From: Bythopirellula goksoeyrii
GTDB taxonomy: Bacteria; Planctomycetota; Planctomycetia; Pirellulales; Lacipirellulaceae
DNA: 64,000 nucleotides
Assembly (NCBI RefSeq): GCF_008065115.1
Contig: NZ_CP042913.1
Location: forward strand, 133,211 to 197,210
Reading direction: 5' to 3'
Of the stretch, positions 43,248 through 52,232 are shown in pieces. A program made the position numbers and the translations under genes. Position 1 is the first letter of the stretch. Each line of letters begins with the position of its first letter. The notes under the pieces are model-generated. The model saw only the letters and a list, made by a program, of their open reading frames with translations, did not search any database and was not told where the DNA came from.

Positions 43248-44405
43248 ATGAATGGAACTATGACACAGGCAAACTATAGTTCAGCAACGCAAATCGTGTC
43301 CGGCGCCGGAAAGGTTGCCGAACTGGGACAACTGGCCCGCGAACTTGACGTGCAGCGGGTACTGGTAGTTAGCGATCCGGGTGTTATCGGAGCAGGGCAC
43401 ACGGGTCGTGGTCTTGAAAGTCTTGCGAAATCCGACTTGGAAGCCGAGCTATTCGATGGCGTTCAGGAGAATCCTACGACCGACAACGTCGCAGCGGGGC
43501 TAGCAGTCGCCAAGGAGTTTCACCCCGAATTGATCGTCGGATTGGGTGGCGGCAGTTCTATGGACTGTGCCAAGGGAATCAATTTCCTCTACTCCTGCGG
43601 CGGACGAATGCAAGATTACTGGGGCATCGGTAAGGCAACGGGGCCACTACTGCCGATGATCGCGGTTCCCACTACGGCCGGCACTGGCAGCGAAACACAA
43701 TCGTTCGCGCTCATCTCTGATGCCGAGACCCATGTGAAGATGGCCTGTGGCGATCACCGCGCAGCATTTCGTGTGGCAATTCTTGACCCCGAGCTTACCT
43801 TAACCCAGCCACCCCGCGTGGCTGCTCTCGCAGGGTTCGATGCACTTTCCCATGCGGTAGAAACTTACGTCACAACGAAACGGAACGAGATCTCGTGCGA
43901 CTACAGCCTCCGCGCTTGGAAGGAACTGGCCCCTCATTATTTGCAAGTTATCGAAGAGCCGGACAATCTGTCCGCCCGTGCTCATATGCAAACGGGTGCG
44001 TGTCTAGCTGGCTCAGCGATCGAAAACTCGATGCTTGGGGCTGCTCACGCACTCGCTAATCCACTGACCGCCACCTATCAGATTGCCCATGGAGAATCTG
44101 TAGCGCTGATGCTGCCCCACGTAGTGCGATTCAATGGCCAGGAATGCGAATCCTGGTATGAAAAGTTGCTTGCCGAGATCGATGGTGAGCCCAATTGTCC
44201 TCGAGGAGGCTCCACTGAATTGGCAGACTTCCTGCGAAATGTCGCCAACCGTGCGGGTCTTCCTGCTACACTACATGAATGTGGTGTCGAGCAGGACCGC
44301 TTGCCGCATCTTGCTGAGGCCGCCTCCTGCCAGTGGACAGCCACATTTAATCCTGTGCCCGTGAGTCGCGACGAATTACTGAAGCTTTATGAACAAGCCT
44401 TTTGA
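43248..44405 (+). CDS. Iron-containing alcohol dehydrogenase (group III)
   Basis: A 385-residue Fe-ADH. The NAD-binding half has VVSDPGVIGAGHTG, ENPTTDNVAAGLA, the glycine-rich LIVGLGGGSSMDCAKGINFL and PTTAGTGSETQSFALISD. Metal ligands are in the expected places: D and H in DPELT...GFDALSHAVETYV, plus later histidines in GAAHALANPL and YQIAHGESVALMLPHVVRFN. It would reduce an aldehyde to an alcohol, or the reverse, with NAD(H). The gene starts 27 bp after the ALDH and overlaps the following beta-propeller gene by 17 bp, so the three enzymes are almost certainly made together. Confidence 0.93.
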   Translation: MNGTMTQANYSSATQIVSGAGKVAELGQLARELDVQRVLVVSDPGVIGAGHTGRGLESLAKSDLEAELFDGVQENPTTDNVAAGLAVAKEFHPELIVGLGGGSSMDCAKGINFLYSCGGRMQDYWGIGKATGPLLPMIAVPTTAGTGSETQSFALISDAETHVKMACGDHRAAFRVAILDPELTLTQPPRVAALAGFDALSHAVETYVTTKRNEISCDYSLRAWKELAPHYLQVIEEPDNLSARAHMQTGACLAGSAIENSMLGAAHALANPLTATYQIAHGESVALMLPHVVRFNGQECESWYEKLLAEIDGEPNCPRGGSTELADFLRNVANRAGLPATLHECGVEQDRLPHLAEAASCQWTATFNPVPVSRDELLKLYEQAF

Positions 44406-45510
44406 ACTCGTAGCCTTTTTGATAATCGCAAGCAGCTGGGTTCTCGATCCGTCCCTAGCCGAAGATTGGCCCGTCTATCGTGGAAATCAAATGGCCACCG
44501 GGGCGGTGCAAACTGCCCTACCTGGCGAACCGGCCGTTCTATGGAAGCATTCACTTTCTGAAAGCGGGTACGAGGGGACGGCAGTCATTGCCGAGGGAGT
44601 GGTGTACGTCGGTGACAATGACGGAATGCTTTATGCCTATCAATTATCTGATGGGACGGAAGTTTGGCATCAGAAGTTTGAGAATAGCGGCTTTATTGCA
44701 GGGCCCACCTTCCACGATGGCCGAATCTATATTGGCGATTTCAATGGCATCATTCGTGCCGTGGATGCCAAGAATGGTGACTTGATTTGGGAATACGAAG
44801 CGCAAGGTGAATCCTACGCTGCCCCCAATGTTGTTGGAGACCATGTGCTTGCGACTACGGAATCGGGTGAGCTCGTTGCTCTGGATTTAGAGTCCGGCGA
44901 ATTGCAATGGAAATTCCAGATAGAAGCACCGCTACGCTGCTGGCCCACTGTGGTCGAGGGTCATGTCTTACTCGCCGGTTGCGACGAACGTGTCCATGCG
45001 ATTGATATCGCCAGTGGTAAAGAAGTTGCTGGAGTCGACATCGATGGACCAACCGGCTCAACACCGGCTGTTTTTGACGGTAAAGCACTTTTTGGCACCG
45101 AGCAGGGAAGTTTCTATGCAATCCGAGTGCCGGCAATGGAAATCGCCTGGCGACATCAAGACCCTGAAAATATCAATCCCATTCACACCGCGGCGGCTGT
45201 CGATTCACGTGCGGTGGTATTCGGAACTCAGGGGAAGAAGTTCTATGCAATTCACCCAGAATCTGGCGAAATGCTTTGGACTTTTCCGGTGCGCAGTGCC
45301 GTCGAAAGTTCGCCAGTGATTGTTGGCGACAGTGTTTTTCTTGCGACCAAACGCGGCGTAATTCATCGTGTTGATATTGCGACGGGCAAGGAACTTTGGA
45401 AATATGAAGCAGGCGGGAACTTCCAAGCGGCGTTTGCCATTGCCAACAATCGGCTGGTCATCGGGAATACCGATGGAACACTCTATTGTTTTAGCTCGGA
45501 AGAGAAATGA
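44389..45510 (+). CDS. Exported PQQ-like/BamB-like beta-propeller protein
   Basis: A 373-residue protein with a signal peptide (about 1-24, LVAFLIIASSWVLDPSLA). Seven or more propeller blades follow: DWPVYRGNQMATGAV, VVYVGDNDGMLYAYQLSDGT, AVDAKNGDLIWEYE, ALDLESGELQWKF, AIDIASGKEVA, AIHPESGEMLWTFP and RVDIATGKELWKYE. It overlaps the ADH gene by 17 bp and the radical SAM gene by 4 bp. The location outside the cytoplasm contrasts with its cytoplasmic operon partners. Either the pathway has an exported component, such as a quinoprotein electron acceptor, or the protein is a sensor or scaffold. No PQQ-ligand set can be named. Confidence 0.85.
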   Translation: MNKPFELVAFLIIASSWVLDPSLAEDWPVYRGNQMATGAVQTALPGEPAVLWKHSLSESGYEGTAVIAEGVVYVGDNDGMLYAYQLSDGTEVWHQKFENSGFIAGPTFHDGRIYIGDFNGIIRAVDAKNGDLIWEYEAQGESYAAPNVVGDHVLATTESGELVALDLESGELQWKFQIEAPLRCWPTVVEGHVLLAGCDERVHAIDIASGKEVAGVDIDGPTGSTPAVFDGKALFGTEQGSFYAIRVPAMEIAWRHQDPENINPIHTAAAVDSRAVVFGTQGKKFYAIHPESGEMLWTFPVRSAVESSPVIVGDSVFLATKRGVIHRVDIATGKELWKYEAGGNFQAAFAIANNRLVIGNTDGTLYCFSSEEK

Positions 45511-46823
45511 CTAAAAGCATGGCGACTGAAACCACTAAGACCGAAGTTGGCAGCTACTTTGTCAGCAATTATCCACCATTCTCACAGTGGTCCGCAGATA
45601 ATCTCGACGAGGTGCTCTCAGCAATGCAGAGCCCCCCCAACAAAGTCCCCTTAGGACTCTATCTGCACATTCCATTTTGCCGAAAACGCTGTAAATTCTG
45701 TTATTTCAAAGTTTTTATCGACAAGAATTCCAGCGAAGTCGAACGCTATGTCAGTGCTCTGTCGCAGGAAATCGAGTTGGTCAGCAAGCTTCCCGTGATG
45801 GGAGACAGACCATTTCGCTTTGTCTACTTTGGTGGAGGAACTCCATCATTCCTTAGCGGAAAACAACTCACTCGGCTGGTCGACCGCCTGCGGCAAAGCA
45901 TCAATTGGGATCACGCTGAGGAAGTTACCTTTGAGTGTGAACCTGGTACTCTGAGCGAACCCAAGGTTCATACTCTACGTGAATTGGGGGTGACGAGACT
46001 CAGCCTTGGCGTGGAACATTTCGACGACGAGATTCTTCGTGACAATGGCCGCGCGCATGAATCGATGGAGATTGACCGAGCCTGGCCCTGGATTCAAGCT
46101 GCCGGTTTTTCCAATACGAATATCGACCTCATAGCCGGAATGGTTGGCGACACGGATGAAAAATGGCAAACAACTGTAAAACGTGCGATCGAGCTTGAGC
46201 CCGACAGTGTAACCATTTACCAGATGGAACTACCCTTTAACACGGTCTATTCCCAAGATATTCTGGGCAACCAAATTGAAACCCCCGTTGCCGATTGGCC
46301 GACCAAGCGCCGTTGGGTCGACTACGCCTTCGACCAATTTCGTGCTGCCGGTTACCGAGTGTCGAGTGCCTACACGATGGTGAAGGATCCCACGGCAGTA
46401 AACTTTAGTTATCGAGACAATCTCTGGCACGGCAGCGATCTACTCGCCACGGGCATCGCCAGCTTTGGACATGTCTCAGGTGTACACTATCAAAATCTTC
46501 CCGAGTGGGAAGACTACTGTGAAGCGTTGGAATCGGGCCAGTTGCCTGTCGGCCGTGCCCTGCAAATCACACCCCATCAGGCCCTGGTTCGAGAAATGAT
46601 CTTGCAACTCAAGCGGGGATTCCTCGACGCTGACTATTTCCAAAATAAGTTCTCCTGCGATATTCTCGCCCAGTGGAGCGAAGTCTGGCAGGAATACCAA
46701 GATGCCGGATATCTCGCAATTTCGGGTCGCCGAGTAGAACTCACCCGAGAAGGCCTGTTGCGTGTCGACTCCTTGCTTCCGGCGTTCTTTGAGCCGCAAT
46801 TCCGGGATGTTCGCTACACTTGA
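45507..46823 (+). CDS. HemN/HemW-like radical SAM protein
   Basis: A 438-residue radical SAM enzyme. The cluster motif CxxxCxxC is in LYLHIPFCRKRCKFCYF. The SAM-binding GGGTP is in FVYFGGGTPSFL, then TFECEPGTLSE, RLSLGVEHFDDEIL and NIDLIAGMVGD. A HemN-type C-terminal domain (LQITPHQALVREMILQLKRG) is present. The usual HemN/HemW Y-x-D after the cluster is replaced by CYF, and the SxGxQ motif becomes SLGVEH, so it is probably neither coproporphyrinogen oxidase nor heme chaperone. HemN-like relatives methylate or cyclopropanate substrates. Position as the last gene of the reductase operon (ATGA overlap) suggests it modifies that pathway's substrate. Confidence 0.82.
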   Translation: MTKSMATETTKTEVGSYFVSNYPPFSQWSADNLDEVLSAMQSPPNKVPLGLYLHIPFCRKRCKFCYFKVFIDKNSSEVERYVSALSQEIELVSKLPVMGDRPFRFVYFGGGTPSFLSGKQLTRLVDRLRQSINWDHAEEVTFECEPGTLSEPKVHTLRELGVTRLSLGVEHFDDEILRDNGRAHESMEIDRAWPWIQAAGFSNTNIDLIAGMVGDTDEKWQTTVKRAIELEPDSVTIYQMELPFNTVYSQDILGNQIETPVADWPTKRRWVDYAFDQFRAAGYRVSSAYTMVKDPTAVNFSYRDNLWHGSDLLATGIASFGHVSGVHYQNLPEWEDYCEALESGQLPVGRALQITPHQALVREMILQLKRGFLDADYFQNKFSCDILAQWSEVWQEYQDAGYLAISGRRVELTREGLLRVDSLLPAFFEPQFRDVRYT

Positions 46824-46897
46824 CCCCGTCCGGCAGCAATTCTCACCGACTCGATGAGTCGCCCATCTCTCAGTCACTAGGCGATCCGCGCCTTGGC

Positions 46898-46925
46898 AAT
46901 TAAGATTGTGTGAAGGAATTATTAA
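46898..46925 (-). promoter_or_regulatory. Reverse-orientation PHO-like repeats upstream of the Na/Pi gene
   Basis: Read on the minus strand, TTAATA, five bases, TTCACA, five bases, TTAATT form three hexamers with 11-bp pitch, the spacing of PHO boxes. They lie 123-150 bp upstream of the phosphate cotransporter start, in a 224-bp gap with no other feature. The orientation is opposite to that before pstS, so the assignment is tentative. Confidence 0.35.
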
Positions 46926-47047
46926 GAGCCGCTGAATCTCGGAAATTGATTCTGATTTCAAGCCTATTACCCAATCTGGGCGAGAAATTCTGCCTAGGCG
47001 AAAACATCCGCAACTTTGAATGATCTGATTGAGGAGAACTAGCGCTC

Positions 47048-49141
47048 ATGGTGCGCGTTGCAATACTCGTATTAGGCATATGCCTGACTGTCTACCCGGC
47101 GACCCGCTTAGTAGCTTCTTTACTAGATGATGCCCAGCAAGCCGAGCCCTCAATAGAGCAGCCTGGAGCAAACAGATCGAGCGAGAGGCTGCTCCCCGAT
47201 TGCAAAGTGTTGCATGGCGCTCCCGATACGATCATCAACTTAGGAGAAGTGTTCCAAGGGACCCCTGCTGACACAGGAGAGGAGCTCAAGTTATCGATTG
47301 TACACAACACTAAACCAAAAGTCGCCGGTACAAATCTACAAGACAATCGGCTTATCCTCGAGTGGAAGAAAGAGGGGAGTACCGAAATCACGGTTCGTGC
47401 TCTTAACCCAGTTACCAATACGATTGTCGATGCTCGCTTCCAAGGGACGGTGTGGCACCCTGACTACTTGTCGCTTGCTCTGACCGTAATCGGCGGATTA
47501 GGCATCTTTCTTTTGGGCATGAAGAACATGTCCGAAGGCCTGCAAGCCATCGCGGGAAGTGGCTTGCGTCGCATGATTAGCAAGGTGACCGACAATCGAT
47601 TTATGGCTGTCGGCGTGGGTACGCTAGTCACGATGCTCGTCCAGTCGAGTTCGATTACGACCGTTATGGTCGTAGGATTTGTGAACAGTGGCTTTATGAC
47701 TCTCGCGCAGGCTATTGGGGTGATCATGGGTGCCAACATCGGCACCACAATCACCGGGTGGATTCTTGCCCTAAAAATTGGCGCCTACGGACTCCCCATG
47801 CTGGGATTGGGTGCCTTTGGCTACCTGTTTCCACGGCGAGAAAGCATCCGATTTGCCGCCTTGGCAGTCATGGGACTTGGGATGGTCTTTTTCGGACTGG
47901 AACTGATGAAGGACGGTTTCGCCATGGTAAAGGACCTACCGGCCTTCGAAGCTTGGTTTGCTCGATTTGATGCGCATTCCTATCTGGGAGTACTGAAATG
48001 TGCAGCCGCCGGTTGCATTCTGACATTTCTTGTACAATCATCTTCGGCCACATTGGGAATTACCATCAGCCTGGCGACGATCGGTGTGATTCCTTTCGAA
48101 ACGGCGGCCGCCTTGGTGCTTGGCGAGAACATCGGGACGACGATTACCGCTTGGCTAGCATCCTTCGGTGCCACGACCAATGCACGTCGTGCCGCCTATT
48201 TCCATGTACTGTTCAATCTAGTGGGCGTAGCATGGATCACCGCAATCTTTCCCTGGTATATTGATTTTCTTGACGATCTTTTCAATCTGCCTTTTATTCG
48301 ATCACTTGCTGGAGTGGAAGGTGATGTCGGCGAAGCCATCGATATGACGGTCCGAATAGCAGCGGTTCATACTTGCTTCAACGTCGTCAACACGATCGTA
48401 TTCTTCCCGTTTGCTAGCCTGCTGGGCAGGTTGCTAGAACGACTCGTACCGCAGAAAGTACATAAGGAAAAACCACATCTCACTCGACTTGACATTCGCA
48501 TGTTGGATACGCCGGTCATGGGGATCGAACAGTCTCGCGTCGAGGTATTGCGAATGGCTGATGGCTGCCGAAAAATGATGCACTGGCTCTCGGAACTCTC
48601 ATACCAGGGGGGAGAGCCCGACCGTAAGCTGACGCAGAAGCTTTTCAATCGGGAAGAAGTCCTCGACACGATTCAAGATGAAATCGTTACGTTCCTTTCT
48701 GACTTACTGTCTGCGAACCTGCCGCATGACGTCATCGACGAAGGCCGCCGCCAGCTTCGTATGGCTGATGAATTTGAATCTATCAGTGACTATATTGCGA
48801 GCATCCTCAAATTCCAGATCAAACTCAATGACCAAGGTTACGCCATGAACGGCACAATGCGACAGCAATTGAACAAACTACACGATACGGTCGCTGGATA
48901 TATGCAAATGGTAATCGATGCCTGTATACAGCGAAATCAGTCAGTGATTACGAAAGCCAATACCATGCGGGCAGAAATTAAACACCTTGTCCGCACACTC
49001 CGCAAGGAACACTTGCAACAAATGACCGACGAAAAGATCGCTCCCTACGTAAACGTTGCATTTACCTCTGCTCTCAACTCCTATGTACGCGTAAGTGATC
49101 ACACCCTAAATGTGGCTGAATCGCTCGCTGCAATTAAGTAG
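47048..49141 (+). CDS. Na/Pi cotransporter family protein with PhoU-like tail
   Basis: A 697-residue phosphate transporter. After a signal-like helix, residues 25-135 form an extracytoplasmic beta domain (INLGEVFQGTPADTGEELKL and following) not usual in this family. The membrane part has the paired QSSS signatures of type II Na/Pi cotransporters, in LVQSSSITTVMVVGFVNSG and LVQSSSATLGITISLATIG, each followed by a GxNIGTTIT motif (GANIGTTITGW, GENIGTTITAW). The C-terminal 200 residues are helical and PhoU-like (MADEFESISDYIASILKFQI). It starts the phosphate cluster, followed by phoR 95 bp later. It takes up or balances phosphate across the inner membrane. Confidence 0.92.
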   Translation: MVRVAILVLGICLTVYPATRLVASLLDDAQQAEPSIEQPGANRSSERLLPDCKVLHGAPDTIINLGEVFQGTPADTGEELKLSIVHNTKPKVAGTNLQDNRLILEWKKEGSTEITVRALNPVTNTIVDARFQGTVWHPDYLSLALTVIGGLGIFLLGMKNMSEGLQAIAGSGLRRMISKVTDNRFMAVGVGTLVTMLVQSSSITTVMVVGFVNSGFMTLAQAIGVIMGANIGTTITGWILALKIGAYGLPMLGLGAFGYLFPRRESIRFAALAVMGLGMVFFGLELMKDGFAMVKDLPAFEAWFARFDAHSYLGVLKCAAAGCILTFLVQSSSATLGITISLATIGVIPFETAAALVLGENIGTTITAWLASFGATTNARRAAYFHVLFNLVGVAWITAIFPWYIDFLDDLFNLPFIRSLAGVEGDVGEAIDMTVRIAAVHTCFNVVNTIVFFPFASLLGRLLERLVPQKVHKEKPHLTRLDIRMLDTPVMGIEQSRVEVLRMADGCRKMMHWLSELSYQGGEPDRKLTQKLFNREEVLDTIQDEIVTFLSDLLSANLPHDVIDEGRRQLRMADEFESISDYIASILKFQIKLNDQGYAMNGTMRQQLNKLHDTVAGYMQMVIDACIQRNQSVITKANTMRAEIKHLVRTLRKEHLQQMTDEKIAPYVNVAFTSALNSYVRVSDHTLNVAESLAAIK

Positions 49142-49272
49142 CTATTTCCGTCACTAGAATTTCACGGCGATTATTGGGGGCTGTTTGACCGTGGATAAGA
49201 TTTGGGTCGGCTCTGAGATTCTCAACTTTTTTAGTCTTGCTGAATGAATCCCCAACGACCACGATATCATTC

Positions 49273-51051
49273 ATGTGGTCCTCGCAAATCTTCTGGAAAC
49301 TGTTTGTCGCCTCTGCGATGCTTGTCATCTTGGCAGTCGCCGCGTGCATGGCAATCGTCTCCGGCTGGCAGGAAGAGCAATTTATCGAGCAAGCGCGTCA
49401 CCGACTCCGGGACACTGCAAAACTAGTCCGAGAGGACCTGGGATCAGATTTAGCCACAGAAAATCGCCAGCAATTACAAGAAAAACTCCGCCGGATAGGC
49501 TCGAGTACTGATATTCGATTTACCATCGTCGATGCCAAAGGGAATGTTCTGGCCGACTCCGAACGCGATTCGCTTTCCTCGGTCGACGCTATGGAAAATC
49601 ACCTCGCCCGGAAAGAATTCGCCCAGGCCTCTCACGAGGGGGAGGGTCAATCCCGCCGTCGCAGCCCGACGCTAGGAATCCCTTTCTTATATTACTCCCT
49701 ATCTATTCGAGATGGGGACAACACCGTAGGCTTCGTCCGAGCGGCGCTGCCAGTGGTACCTCTCAATGAGCAAGTAAAGTCCACAAACAAATTAATCGGC
49801 TTGGTGGGCTTGGGAGTTGCTCTCACTTGCCTACTATTCGCCTATTGGCTAACTAAGCGGCTGGTGAGCCCAATAAATGTGCTTACCGATGCTGCCGAGG
49901 CAGTCGCAGAAGGTCGCTATTCCGAACGGGTTCGTATCCATTCCAACGACGAATTGGGACGCCTCGCCCGCTCCTTCGAACATATGAGTAGCGAACTCGG
50001 AACCCGGGAAACCCAACTGCGTGAAAGCATCGAACGACAAACGACTGTACTCGAAGGTATGGTAGAAGGAGTCCTTGCCGTCGATCGCCAGGAACACGTG
50101 CTGTTTGCCAATACGGCTGCCGGAAAGAAGCTGAATTTCGAGCCAGACAAGGTTGCTGGCCTACCGCTTCTGGAAGTGGTTCGCAGCCATGAACTCCGCT
50201 CACTTCTTCAGCAAGCACTTAAGAGCAGCAAGCCTATTCGAGGAGAAGTTGCCTGGCAGACAAAGAACAGTTTACTTACCCTCGACGTTCAGGCCACCCA
50301 ACTAGCCGGCACTCCTCCAGCTGGCGTGGTGCTAGTTTTGCACGACATCTCAGAATTGAAACGGCTTGAAGGCCTACGCCAGCAGTTTGTTGCCAACGTA
50401 TCCCATGAACTCAAGACCCCTCTCAGTTCAATCAAGGCTTACACCGAGACACTTCTGAATGGAGCATTGGAAGATACCGAGCATGCCCGACAGTTCCTCA
50501 CCCGTATCGACGATCAAACATCTCGCCTGCACGAATTAATACTCGATCTTTTGAGTATCGCCCGCATCGAATCCGGACAGGCCACGCTGGAAGTTACCAA
50601 TCTCTTGCTCAGCAAGGTCGTCCGAACTTGTCTCGATGATTTTGAAGAAAGATCTAAGGCAGGGGGAATCACTCTTAAAAACCAAGTTGCCGAACAGCAA
50701 CTGCGGGTACAAGCGGATGAGGAGAGTCTCGTGCAGATACTAAGCAATTTGATCGACAATGCGATCAAATATACTCCGGCCGGAGGCACTGTCACTGTTA
50801 GCAGTCACACCGAGGGAGAAATAGCAGTCATCGAGGTCACCGACACGGGCATAGGCATCGAGAGCGAGCATCACGAACGGCTCTTCGAGCGATTTTACCG
50901 TGTCGACAAGGCCCGATCCCGAGAACTGGGAGGCACCGGCCTGGGATTGGCGATAGTAAAGCATCTCTGCCAGGCCATGCAGGGCAGTATTTCCGTCAAG
51001 AGTACCCCCGGTCAGGGGAGTACCTTTGCGGTCCGACTCCGATTGGCCTAG
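49273..51051 (+). CDS. phoR: PhoR-like sensor histidine kinase
   Basis: A product of about 592 residues (ATG 49273; the frame is open to TTG 49237). Layout: first membrane helix (IFWKLFVASAMLVILAVAAC), a periplasmic region of about 140 residues, second helix (LIGLVGLGVALTCLLFAYWL), HAMP (SPINVLTDAAEAVAEGRYSE), a PAS domain (VLEGMVEGVLAVDRQEHVLF), HisKA with VANVSHELKTPLSSIKAYTE, and HATPase with ILSNLIDNAIKYTP, VTDTGIGI and GGTGLGLAIVKH. It would autophosphorylate under phosphate limitation and pass the phosphate to PhoB at 55815. The large periplasmic region is more like B. subtilis PhoR than E. coli PhoR. Kinase and regulator genes bracket the pst operon rather than being adjacent. Confidence 0.9.
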   Translation: MWSSQIFWKLFVASAMLVILAVAACMAIVSGWQEEQFIEQARHRLRDTAKLVREDLGSDLATENRQQLQEKLRRIGSSTDIRFTIVDAKGNVLADSERDSLSSVDAMENHLARKEFAQASHEGEGQSRRRSPTLGIPFLYYSLSIRDGDNTVGFVRAALPVVPLNEQVKSTNKLIGLVGLGVALTCLLFAYWLTKRLVSPINVLTDAAEAVAEGRYSERVRIHSNDELGRLARSFEHMSSELGTRETQLRESIERQTTVLEGMVEGVLAVDRQEHVLFANTAAGKKLNFEPDKVAGLPLLEVVRSHELRSLLQQALKSSKPIRGEVAWQTKNSLLTLDVQATQLAGTPPAGVVLVLHDISELKRLEGLRQQFVANVSHELKTPLSSIKAYTETLLNGALEDTEHARQFLTRIDDQTSRLHELILDLLSIARIESGQATLEVTNLLLSKVVRTCLDDFEERSKAGGITLKNQVAEQQLRVQADEESLVQILSNLIDNAIKYTPAGGTVTVSSHTEGEIAVIEVTDTGIGIESEHHERLFERFYRVDKARSRELGGTGLGLAIVKHLCQAMQGSISVKSTPGQGSTFAVRLRLA

Positions 51052-51119
51052 AAGCGCCAAAGCCGCATACAGCTCACTTTTGCCGCACTTTTTCGGCGTC
51101 CCCAATTCGTGAAGAATTC

Positions 51120-51150
51120 TTCACAGTTTCTTCACAAACAACAGTTAGAG
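51120..51150 (+). promoter_or_regulatory. PHO-box-like promoter of pstS
   Basis: TTCACA (51120-51125), GTTTC, TTCACA (51131-51136) is a perfect 11-bp-pitch direct repeat. TAGAGT (51145-51150), eight bases later, is a candidate -10, and no -35 box is otherwise evident. This is the geometry of response-regulator-activated pho promoters. The pstS start is GTG 51203. Confidence 0.7.
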
Positions 51151-51202
51151 TAACCAAAGGACTTGGGTACTCCTATTCAAATCATGAAGTGAGAGGAAAA
51201 AA

Positions 51203-52189
51203 GTGCATATTTCACGTCGCTTGCAGAGATCTACAGGGATGGTTTTGGCATGTCTGCTTCTAATTGCTGGTTGTAGCAAATCAGCCATAACTCCTTCCGA
51301 ATCGGGGTCGCCATCCGTGGAAGGGACTGCCTCACCTAGTGGGAGCATCCGCATCGATGGTTCGAGTACCGTCTTCCCCATCTCCATGGCCGTCGCCGAA
51401 GAGTTTGGCTCAGCCTTCCCCAAGATCAAAGTCCCGGTCAAGCAATCGGGAACGGGCGGGGGCATGAAGCAATTCACCGTCGGAGAAGTTGATATCTGCG
51501 ATGCCTCGCGTGAGATCAAGGAATCCGAAGTCGAAGCCTGTAAAGCAAATGGTGTCGAGTACATCGAACTGACGGTCGCATTCGATGGAATGGCAGTTGT
51601 GGCAAATCCTGAAAACGATTGGTGCGATTGCATAACCGTCGAGCAACTCAAAAACATATGGCGTCCTGAGAGCGATGGCCAGATCACCAAATGGAGCGAC
51701 GTGAATCCGGACTGGCCCGATGAAGAATTGAAACTCTATGGCCCTGGCACCGACTCCGGTACTTTCGAATACTTTACCGAAGCTGTTGTCGGGGAAGCCC
51801 GTGCCAGTCGGCCCGATTACACAGCCAGCGAAAATGACAATGCCCTTGTCCGAGGCGTAGCCGCCGACAAGGGAGCACTCGGATACTTCGGCTATGCGTA
51901 CTTCGCCGAAAACAAAGATCAGCTCAAACTGCTCTCAGTCAATGACGGCAAGGATTGTGTGGCTCCTAGCGAGGAAACCGTGCGAGACGGCACCTACACT
52001 CCGCTGTCTCGTCCTCTGTTTATCTATGTAAGCAAAGAATCGCTCACGAGACCAGAAGTTGTAAAGTTCATTAAATTCTATCTAGACAACGTGGAGCAAC
52101 TTTCTAGCGAGGTGGGCTATGTCCCAATTACCGAGGCCGTTGCCAAAGAAAACAACAAGCTTTTGGAAGAAGCTTTAAACAAAAGTTAG
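51203..52189 (+). CDS. pstS: Phosphate ABC transporter substrate-binding lipoprotein
   Basis: A 328-residue PstS with a lipoprotein signal (VLACLLLIAGCSKS, lipidation Cys about residue 24). A Ser/Pro/Gly linker and then the phosphate-binding core follow. The core has IRIDGSSTVFPISMAVAEEF, KQSGTGGGMKQFTVGEVDIC, DASREI, YGPGTDSGTFEYFTEAVVGE and GALGYFGYAYF, the residues that cradle phosphate in this family. It delivers phosphate to PstCA at the outer face of the inner membrane. GTG 51203 follows AGAGG. The promoter carries the clearest PHO-like box in the window; pstC follows after 43 bp. Confidence 0.95.
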   Translation: MHISRRLQRSTGMVLACLLLIAGCSKSAITPSESGSPSVEGTASPSGSIRIDGSSTVFPISMAVAEEFGSAFPKIKVPVKQSGTGGGMKQFTVGEVDICDASREIKESEVEACKANGVEYIELTVAFDGMAVVANPENDWCDCITVEQLKNIWRPESDGQITKWSDVNPDWPDEELKLYGPGTDSGTFEYFTEAVVGEARASRPDYTASENDNALVRGVAADKGALGYFGYAYFAENKDQLKLLSVNDGKDCVAPSEETVRDGTYTPLSRPLFIYVSKESLTRPEVVKFIKFYLDNVEQLSSEVGYVPITEAVAKENNKLLEEALNKS

Positions 52190-52232
52190 CGTTGAGTGAT
52201 ATGGCCCCTGTTCCAGAGGGACCACTCTCGAT

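Noticed and set aside
44389-45510. PQQ-dependent alcohol dehydrogenase
   Set aside because: Only generic propeller blades are visible. No catalytic Asp/Glu, calcium or vicinal-cysteine signature could be identified, and the protein is shorter than true quinoprotein dehydrogenases.
45507-46823. Oxygen-independent coproporphyrinogen oxidase (hemN)
   Set aside because: The cluster motif context and the SLGVEH site differ from HemN, and the gene sits in a reductase operon rather than with heme genes.
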